From an uncultured Lachnospiraceae bacterium (GTDB lineage: Bacteria; Bacillota; Clostridia; Lachnospirales; Lachnospiraceae): a DNA stretch of 7,103 nucleotides. Below are positions 1-4,418 of the stretch, one piece after another. How positions within the stretch are numbered: position 1 is the stretch's first letter; each line of letters starts with the position of its first letter. The translations under genes were made by a program, and so were the position numbers. The notes beneath the pieces are model-generated. The model was not told the DNA's origin and made no database searches. It saw only the letters and a program-made list of their open reading frames with translations. The DNA is taken from positions 1-7,103 of the forward strand of contig USSP01000096.1 of the NCBI GenBank assembly GCA_900557385.1, read 5' to 3'.

Positions 1-278
1 GAATGGACAGCATCCATCGTATCCATATATCCATCAATATGAATTCCACCAGTTATAAGCAGCAAAAAAACACCAGAAACACACATCGATGTAATCGTTC
101 CAATGCAAAACTTTCTTGCAAAAATAAGCCAGCCTGAAAAAAGTGCACCAATAACCACTCCGACAAGCGGGAAAAACCCAAACGTATATTTCATATCCTT
201 TTCTTCAAGCCGCACATGTGGCACCGGAATTCTTGAATACATTGAAAATGCTAATATTAACGACTTTATTACTGACAT
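1..278 (-). CDS. cobS: Adenosylcobinamide-GDP ribazoletransferase (cobalamin synthase), N-terminal part
   Basis: This gene runs leftward and is cut by the window edge; 92 codons are visible from ATG at 276-278, against a usual family length of about 250 residues. CobS is a membrane enzyme that joins adenosylcobinamide-GDP with alpha-ribazole or its phosphate in the last steps of vitamin B12 assembly. The start matches the family: residues 8-20 read ILAFSMYSRIPVP, and residues 77-89 carry the acidic signature GGIHIDGYMDTMD, with D82, D86 and D89 in the usual DGxxDTxDA pattern. Two hydrophobic stretches (about 33-54 and 60-77) fit its multi-pass topology. An AGGAG ribosome binding site (bases 284-288) lies 5 bases before the ATG. 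The gene diverges from the padR-like gene and shares a roughly 220-base intergenic region with it. No cobalamin riboswitch is visible upstream. Family call is firm; the missing part cannot be judged. Confidence 0.9.
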   Translation of the reverse strand, partial: MSVIKSLILAFSMYSRIPVPHVRLEEKDMKYTFGFFPLVGVVIGALFSGWLIFARKFCIGTITSMCVSGVFLLLITGGIHIDGYMDTMDAVH

Positions 279-335
279 ATAGTCTCCTGTTCTTTAATCA
301 CAAATTTTTACTTTATATTTAATGATTCCAAAAAT

Positions 336-366
336 ATTATCACAATAAATTAATTTTACAGTACAA
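336..366 (-). promoter_or_regulatory. Possible cobS promoter (extended -10 type)
   Basis: On the minus strand a GATAAT hexamer (bases 336-341) is directly preceded by TGT, giving an extended -10 arrangement. A weak TTGTAC -35 element lies at 361-366 with a long 19-base spacer. The transcript leader would be about 50 bases, too short for a cobalamin riboswitch. The region is very AT-rich, so chance matches are likely. Confidence 0.25.
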
Positions 367-400
367 ATACGATTTCTTCAACTGTGTTGTAAAAATAATA

Positions 401-432
401 TTGACATATTAAACCATATATTATAATATAAT
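401..432 (+). promoter_or_regulatory. Sigma-A-type promoter of the padR-like gene and downstream operon
   Basis: A perfect TTGACA -35 hexamer lies at 401-406. Two overlapping perfect TATAAT hexamers follow at 422-427 (15-base spacer) and 427-432 (20-base spacer). Neither spacer is the ideal 17, so which one is used is unclear. Transcription would begin near 435-440, inside the inverted repeat at 436-464, giving a short leader before the ribosome binding site at 481-485. No stop or clear terminator separates the padR segment from the transport genes, so this promoter could drive the whole operon. Confidence 0.65.
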
Positions 433-435
433 CTC

Positions 436-464
436 AACAATACTATACAACATATAATATTGTT
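436..464 (+). promoter_or_regulatory. Inverted repeat, likely PadR operator
   Basis: The left arm AACAATACTATA (436-447) and right arm TATAATATTGTT (453-464) are complementary at 11 of 12 positions, around a 5-base spacer CAACA. The repeat starts 4 bases after the -10 region and overlaps the predicted transcription start, where a bound repressor would block transcription. PadR-family regulators commonly bind dyad sites in their own promoters, so autoregulation is the natural reading. The arms are AT-rich, but the outer AACAATA/TATTGTT pairs are perfect. Confidence 0.6.
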
Positions 465-496
465 AAAATTTTTATATGAAAGGAGTTTTGATATTT

Positions 497-868
497 ATGG
501 TATTTCAGATTGGTTCTGCACTACTTGATGCCTGTGTTTTATCAGCTTTGGAAGAAGAACCACTGTACGGATATGCACTCACGCAGAAAGTAAAATCTGT
601 TGTCGATATCTCAGAATCCACACTGTACCCGGTTCTTAGAAGACTAACTAAAGACGGGCTTCTTTCAACCTACGACCAGCCATTCAACGGACGCAACCGA
701 CGGTATTATGTGCTGACTGATTACGGAAAATCGCAGCTTATTTTTTTGCGTAACGAATGGATTTCCTATAAAGAAAGACTCGATGGAATTCTTATAAACA
801 AGGAGGCTAAAATCCTCTCCTCGTCAATGGACTCGGATTTTGCTTCGCAAAACAAGGAGGATGGCAAT
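497..868 (+). CDS. PadR-family transcriptional regulator segment, lacking its own stop codon
   Basis: This is a winged-helix DNA-binding regulator of the PadR family, which usually represses its own promoter and neighbouring transport or efflux genes. Counting from ATG 497, residues 1-103 form a complete PadR domain: a start FQIGSALLDACVLSALEEEP, the hallmark LYGYALTQKV, the recognition-helix region SESTLYPVLRRLTKDGLL, the wing with GRNRRYYVLTDYGK, and a C-terminal helix ending near ILINKE. AGGAG at 481-485 lies 11 bases before this ATG. ATG 476 extends the frame by 7 codons but lies upstream of that site, so 497 is preferred. Family members of this type end at about 105-110 residues. Here there is no stop: the frame continues through about 20 unassigned residues straight into the binding protein starting at 869, giving one reading frame from 497 to 2401. 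The end given here is the base before the internal start, not a stop. The domain itself looks intact. Confidence 0.8.
801..821 (+). other. Orphan ribosome-binding-site-like AGGAGG with a complementary CTCCT
   Basis: AGGAGG at 801-806, at the expected end of the PadR domain, has no start codon at normal spacing; the nearest in-frame ATG is at 827. AGGAG (801-805) can pair with CTCCT (817-821) across an 11-base loop. This looks like the leftover ribosome binding site of a gene that once followed padR. That reading is inference. Confidence 0.35.
809..852 (+). other. Two overlapping hairpins before the binding-protein start
   Basis: AAAATCC (809-815) and GGATTTT (835-841) form a perfect 7-bp inverted repeat with a 19-base loop. 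TTTTGC (838-843) and GCAAAA (847-852) form a second, perfect 6-bp repeat with a 3-base loop. The two share TTTT at 838-841, so they are mutually exclusive. The second ends one base before the ribosome binding site at 854-860. No T-run follows, so neither looks like an intrinsic terminator. Confidence 0.45.
854..860 (+). promoter_or_regulatory. Strong ribosome binding site that decides the start of the binding protein
   Basis: AAGGAGG at 854-860 sits 8 bases before ATG 869, an ideal arrangement. The protein then begins with a textbook lipoprotein signal peptide. This supports separate translation of the binding protein from 869, although the padR frame runs in without a stop. Confidence 0.85.
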
Positions 869-2401
869 ATGAAAAGGAAGATGATTGCAGCATTACTGGC
901 GGCATGTATGACATTGTCCATGGTAGGCTGCGGAAGTACAGCAGGTACAACAGAAACAGGCAATGCAGAATCGGCGGCAACGACTGATGGTGCCAAACAG
1001 GAGGTTTCTTCCAATGTGGAAGACTGGCCGACCGTTACCATTGGTGTATTGCCGGTAGCAGAAGTAACCGATGAGGCAATGGTAGAAGGTGCCTTAAATG
1101 ATTACCTGGCATCTATCAATGCAGGAGTGCAGGCAGACATTATTCTGATCGACTTTGGTAATCTGAGTACTACCATGACATTGATGCTGACTTCACCGGA
1201 TGATCCGTTGGATTTATTCTCTTATAACTTTTTCTCTACCCTTTCCGGCGTGGTGAATAATGAACAGGCAATTCCATTGGACGATTATATGGCACAGTAT
1301 CCGGAATTGATAGATGTTATCGGAGAAGTTCCTTTAAAAACCCAGCAGGTCAATGGAGTACAGTATGCTCTTCCTGCAATTACCAGCTACTGCCAGAGTT
1401 CATACTACGCATTGAGAAAAGATATTGCAGAAGAAATCGGTGTTGCAGACCTGGATGGCACAAAGGTAACAATGGACGAACTTACAGACATTCTGGTTAA
1501 GGCAAAAGCGGCACATTCTGACATGTGTTTCATTCCACTGACGGATGTCCCCATGATTATGGGAATTGATTATTTAGGATCCACGGATATTATCGGTGCT
1601 TTGATGAATTGTGGTCTGGATTCCACAGAGATTGTGGATTACTACGAGACCGATGAGTTTAAGGATTATTTAGGTTATGTAAAGAAATGGGAAGAAGAAG
1701 GACTTCTTCTGGATGATCCTTTAAACCAGGAGCGTTCTAAATCCTATTTGCAGACCGGAGTTGCCGGCGGAACCTTTACACAGGGTATGAATCCGGATGC
1801 CATTTATGTAGAAGCCAGTGGTTATGGTCATGACTGCATCGTGTTAGAGGTATCTGATTCGGTAGCAACCACTTCCTCCTTCGGTTCCGGCTGGTGTATT
1901 TCCACCGTTTGCCAGGAGCCTGACGCAGCAATGAAAATGCTGGATCTGATGTATACCGATGAAAATGTAATGCGTTACATTGCCCAGGGTATTGAAGATG
2001 TGCATTATGTCGTAAAGGACAATGGCTGCTCTTACTATCCTGAAGGAAAAGGACAGGTGGATGTAGGCTGGGCAACCGGTGCACAGTGGTATTTCCCCAA
2101 CCAGACACTTTGCATTCCTTTTGAGACAGACAATGCAGATTATTATAAAGAAATGCTGGAGGTAAACAAAACCGGACAGTATTCCAAGGCAATCGGATTT
2201 ACCTTTGATAATTCCAATGTGTATGACCAGTATACAGCAGTTTCTTCCGCGATTGCAGAATACCGGGATGCACTGACCTATGGTCAGGTAGATATTGATA
2301 CTTATTTGCCTGAATTCATTCAGGAATTAAAGGCAGCCGGAATTGACGAGGTCATTGCCGAGGAACAGAAACAGTTAGATGCGTATCTGGCAAATCAGTA
2401 A
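869..2401 (+). CDS. ABC transporter solute-binding lipoprotein, DUF3502-type (LplA/YtcQ-like)
   Basis: A 510-residue extracytoplasmic binding protein of a CUT1-type (carbohydrate uptake) ABC importer. Residues 1-20 are a lipoprotein signal peptide (MKRK, hydrophobic core, lipobox MVGC), so Cys21 would be lipidated and the protein anchored outside the membrane. A low-complexity Thr/Ser/Ala/Glu linker follows to about residue 50, then the binding fold from WPTVTIGVLPV onward. The C-terminal third resembles the DUF3502 domain of Lachnospiraceae sugar-binding proteins: MLDLMYTDENVMRYIAQGIE, HYVVKDN, YPEG, a WYFPNQ-type stretch, KAIGFTFDNSNV, and the ending ELKAAGIDEVIAEEQKQLDA. The start at 869 rests on the signal peptide and ribosome binding site. 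The same frame is open upstream into the padR domain, so automated annotation may give one 634-641-residue fusion. The two permease genes follow. The ligand cannot be read from the sequence; an oligosaccharide or glycosylated compound is most likely by family. Confidence 0.9.
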   Translation: MKRKMIAALLAACMTLSMVGCGSTAGTTETGNAESAATTDGAKQEVSSNVEDWPTVTIGVLPVAEVTDEAMVEGALNDYLASINAGVQADIILIDFGNLSTTMTLMLTSPDDPLDLFSYNFFSTLSGVVNNEQAIPLDDYMAQYPELIDVIGEVPLKTQQVNGVQYALPAITSYCQSSYYALRKDIAEEIGVADLDGTKVTMDELTDILVKAKAAHSDMCFIPLTDVPMIMGIDYLGSTDIIGALMNCGLDSTEIVDYYETDEFKDYLGYVKKWEEEGLLLDDPLNQERSKSYLQTGVAGGTFTQGMNPDAIYVEASGYGHDCIVLEVSDSVATTSSFGSGWCISTVCQEPDAAMKMLDLMYTDENVMRYIAQGIEDVHYVVKDNGCSYYPEGKGQVDVGWATGAQWYFPNQTLCIPFETDNADYYKEMLEVNKTGQYSKAIGFTFDNSNVYDQYTAVSSAIAEYRDALTYGQVDIDTYLPEFIQELKAAGIDEVIAEEQKQLDAYLANQ

Positions 2402-2417
2402 ATAACAGACAGTGAGA

Positions 2418-2445
2418 CAATGCGGGAAGAAAACTTCCCGCATTG
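2418..2445 (+). terminator. Intercistronic 12-bp hairpin after the binding-protein gene (partial terminator or mRNA stabiliser)
   Basis: CAATGCGGGAAG (2418-2429) and CTTCCCGCATTG (2434-2445) are perfectly complementary around an AAAA loop. The hairpin lies 16 bases after the stop codon. It is followed by CTTATATC rather than a T-run, so full termination is unlikely. In ABC importer operons, hairpins here commonly stabilise the upstream mRNA or allow limited read-through, so that binding protein outnumbers permease. The structure is directly visible; its role is inference. Confidence 0.75.
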
Positions 2446-2456
2446 CTTATATCAAG

Positions 2457-2475
2457 AGAAATGAGGTTAACTATG
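2457..2475 (+). promoter_or_regulatory. Translation-start module of permease 1, copy 1 of a near-identical pair
   Basis: AGAAATGAGGTTAACTATG contains two in-frame ATGs (2461 and 2473). GAGG (2463-2466) lies 6 bases before ATG 2473, so the first ATG overlaps the ribosome binding site of the second. The segment matches 3512-3530, before permease 2, at 18 of 19 bases. Confidence 0.6.
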
Positions 2476-3435
2476 AGTCAGACAAAAAGTGTAAGCAGGA
2501 CGGGCAGTCCAAAATATAAAAGCAGCCTGCAGAAAAGAATCCATAAATATCTGCCCCTTTATCTTCTGGCAATCCCCAGTATTATCTATCTCATCATCAA
2601 CAACTATATGCCCATGGCAGGACTTGTTCTGGCATTTAAGAAATTCAGCTTTGCAAAAGGTATATTTAAAAGTCCCTGGAATGGTCTGGAAAACTTCAGT
2701 TACCTGTTTGGTTCCAAATGGGCCAAAATCATGTTTCGAAATACCATCGGTTATAATCTGGTCTTTCTGATTCTGGATACGGTTTTTGCAATTTTGGTAG
2801 CGATTTTGCTGAATGAGGTTGTAAGCAAAAAAGCGAAACAGATTTATCAGACTGTGATATTAATTCCCTATCTGATGTCTGCGGTTCTGGTAGGCTACCT
2901 AGTATTTTCCTTTTTGTCGGGAAACAACGGCTTTATCAATAAGAGTATTCTGGAGCCGCTTGGAATAGAGGGAATCAGCTGGTATACAGAAGCCTCCTAC
3001 TGGCCGGTCATTCTTACGGTTGTTCAGCTTTGGAAAGCATTTGGTTTTCAGAGCATTGTCTATTTTGCCACAATCGTAGGATTTGATCGTTCTTATTATG
3101 AAGCTGCCGTTATGGATGGAGCCAGTGTCTGGCAGCAGATTACAAAGATTACCTTACCCTTGCTGAAACCCACCATTATTACCCTGACACTGATGTCTTT
3201 GGGAAGAATGTTCAATTCGGATTTTGGTCTGTTTTATCAGGTGCCGCAGGATAGCGGTATGCTGTATACCGCAACCACGACCATTGATACTTTTGTATAT
3301 CGTGCTCTCATGCAGGACAATGATGTAGGACGTTCTCTGGCAGCAGGATTTTTACAGTCCCTGTTGGGCTTTGCAGTCGTTATGATAACCAATGCAGTAG
3401 TCAGAAGGGTAGAAAAAGAAAGTGCATTGTTTTAA
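2473..3435 (+). CDS. ABC transporter permease, LplB/YtcP-type (CUT1 family), first subunit
   Basis: A 320-residue inner-membrane permease of the carbohydrate-uptake class. Hydrophobic segments are visible at about 27-45, 95-113, 128-149, 177-201, 232-244 and 289-310, giving the usual six. The cytoplasmic EAA loop that docks the ATPase is canonical: E210-A-A, G216 and I-T-L-P ending at P229, within YYEAAVMDGASVWQQITK. Family-typical stretches include PSIIYLIINNYMPMAGLVLA and the WNGLENF region near 69-75. The start at 2473 is chosen for its GAGG site; ATG 2461 or ATT 2443 would add 4 or 10 residues with poorer binding sites. It follows the hairpin at 2418-2445 and should pair with permease 2. 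No ATPase gene is visible between the binding protein and the MFS gene; such systems in Firmicutes often share one MsmX-type ATPase encoded elsewhere. Confidence 0.92.
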   Translation: MSQTKSVSRTGSPKYKSSLQKRIHKYLPLYLLAIPSIIYLIINNYMPMAGLVLAFKKFSFAKGIFKSPWNGLENFSYLFGSKWAKIMFRNTIGYNLVFLILDTVFAILVAILLNEVVSKKAKQIYQTVILIPYLMSAVLVGYLVFSFLSGNNGFINKSILEPLGIEGISWYTEASYWPVILTVVQLWKAFGFQSIVYFATIVGFDRSYYEAAVMDGASVWQQITKITLPLLKPTIITLTLMSLGRMFNSDFGLFYQVPQDSGMLYTATTTIDTFVYRALMQDNDVGRSLAAGFLQSLLGFAVVMITNAVVRRVEKESALF

Positions 3436-3513
3436 ACAGAAAATTTTTCAATCGCGAGATTTGTGTCTGCGCGCACTTGACACAAACTCGTTATGCGCAA
3501 AAAACGTGCGCAG
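3436..3513 (+). repeat. Compact palindromic element between the two permease genes
   Basis: A 92-base gap between permease genes is largely filled by paired segments. CGAG plus TTTGTGTC (3455-3467, one bulged A at 3459) pairs over 12 bp with GACACAAACTCG (3479-3490). TGCGC (3494-3498) pairs with GCGCA (3508-3512). The loop of the first hairpin, containing GCGCAC (3471-3476), can instead pair with GTGCGC (3506-3511), so alternative folds exist. GAAAATTTTTC at 3439-3449 is a further small palindrome. The dense CG dinucleotides are unlike the flanking genes. This could be a dispersed repetitive extragenic palindrome or an intercistronic mRNA-processing element; genome copies are needed to tell. 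Confidence 0.55.
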
Positions 3514-3530
3514 AAATGAGGTTAACAATG
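3512..3530 (+). promoter_or_regulatory. Translation-start module of permease 2, copy 2 of a near-identical pair
   Basis: AGAAATGAGGTTAACAATG repeats the segment at 2457-2475 with one difference (A for T). GAGG (3518-3521) lies 6 bases before ATG 3528; the nested ATG at 3516 is in frame. The module favours 3528 over the TTG at 3477, which lies inside a hairpin loop. Confidence 0.6.
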
Positions 3531-4418
3531 GTAGGAAGCAGTAAAGGATTTCGCCGATTTGTACATATTGTTATGATTTGTCTGTGCTTAAGCTGTGTAT
3601 TACCCTTTATTCTTTTGGTAATGGCATCTATTACGGATGAGGCGACTTTGACGAAATTCGGATATTCTTTTTTCCCTAGAAAAATCAGTTTTGCAGCCTA
3701 TGCTTATCTGGCAGGCTCTTTGAAAAAAATTGTAAAAGCTTACGGCATGACCATCCTTGTAACAGTCATCGGTACAGCAAGCAGCATTATGTTAACTATG
3801 TTCCTGGGTTATCTGCTTTCCAAAAAGGATTTACCGGGAAGAACTTTTTTATCCTTTTTCTTATTTTTTACGATGCTGTTTTCCGGAGGTATGGTTCCAT
3901 CCTATATTATCTGGTCTCAGGTATTTCATATCCGGGATACGGTGTGGTCACTGATTTTGCCGAATCTGTTGTTGAATGCGTATAATGTCATTTTAATGCG
4001 AACTTATTTTACAACCAATGTACCGGAGGAAATTATTGAAGCGGCACAGATGGATTCCTGTAGTGAAATCGGAATTCTATTCCGTATTGCCATTCCTCTT
4101 TCCAAGCCCATGATTGCCACCATCGGACTTTTTTCCGGTCTGGCATACTGGAACGACTGGATCAACGGTATTTATTATCTGGTAAAACGTACCGATCTTT
4201 ATACTATTCAGAATGTCTTAAATACCATGATGTCCAATGCACAGTTTCTGGCGGACAATGCCAGCAAGGCAGGACTACAGCAGATGAATATGGCAGTGCC
4301 AACCTCGGGTGTGCGCATGGCAATTGCGGTATTGGCAGTATTGCCGGTGCTTTGCATATATCCCTTTTTCCAGAAGTTTTTTGTAAAAGGAATTGTGGTA
4401 GGAGGCGTTAAAGGATGA
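3528..4418 (+). CDS. ABC transporter permease, LplC/YtcP-type (CUT1 family), second subunit
   Basis: A 296-residue inner-membrane permease that should form the importer channel with the preceding gene product. Hydrophobic segments lie at about 11-33, 72-97, 106-120, 137-157, 192-207 and 264-282. The C-terminus FVKGIVVGGVKG is typical of the LplC/YtcP subfamily. The EAA loop is recognisable (E171-A-A, then QMD, ending I-A-I-P at P190), but the conserved glycine is Ser177 and the leucine of IxLP is isoleucine, unlike the canonical loop in its partner. The start is set by GAGG at 3518-3521; the frame is open back to TTG 3477, but those 17 codons lie in the palindromic element and are probably not translated. 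Its TGA stop overlaps the next gene's ATG by four bases (ATGA), so translational coupling to the hydrolase is likely. Confidence 0.92.
   Translation: MVGSSKGFRRFVHIVMICLCLSCVLPFILLVMASITDEATLTKFGYSFFPRKISFAAYAYLAGSLKKIVKAYGMTILVTVIGTASSIMLTMFLGYLLSKKDLPGRTFLSFFLFFTMLFSGGMVPSYIIWSQVFHIRDTVWSLILPNLLLNAYNVILMRTYFTTNVPEEIIEAAQMDSCSEIGILFRIAIPLSKPMIATIGLFSGLAYWNDWINGIYYLVKRTDLYTIQNVLNTMMSNAQFLADNASKAGLQQMNMAVPTSGVRMAIAVLAVLPVLCIYPFFQKFFVKGIVVGGVKG

Noticed and set aside
279..475. Cobalamin riboswitch upstream of cobS
   Set aside because: No B12-box-like GCCACTG or long structured leader is visible on the minus strand; the region is short, AT-rich and fits simple divergent promoters.
476..496. ATG 476 as the start of the PadR protein
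   Set aside because: It lies upstream of the AGGAG at 481-485 and adds seven residues not typical of the family; ATG 497 matches the usual N-terminus.
746..772. Internal promoter for the transport operon inside padR (TTGCGT ... TATAAA)
   Set aside because: The -35 match is poor and the spacer is only 15 bases; too weak to support as a feature.
766..1041. 91-residue minus-strand open frame
   Set aside because: It lies opposite the padR/lipoprotein frame, has no family-like motif and reads as a shadow of the real gene.
1776..2192. 138-residue minus-strand open frame
   Set aside because: Antisense to the conserved DUF3502 region, with a His/Pro/Trp-rich composition typical of shadow frames.
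3477..3527. TTG 3477 as the start of permease 2
   Set aside because: It lies in a hairpin loop with no ribosome binding site; ATG 3528 has a good GAGG site and matches the start module of permease 1.
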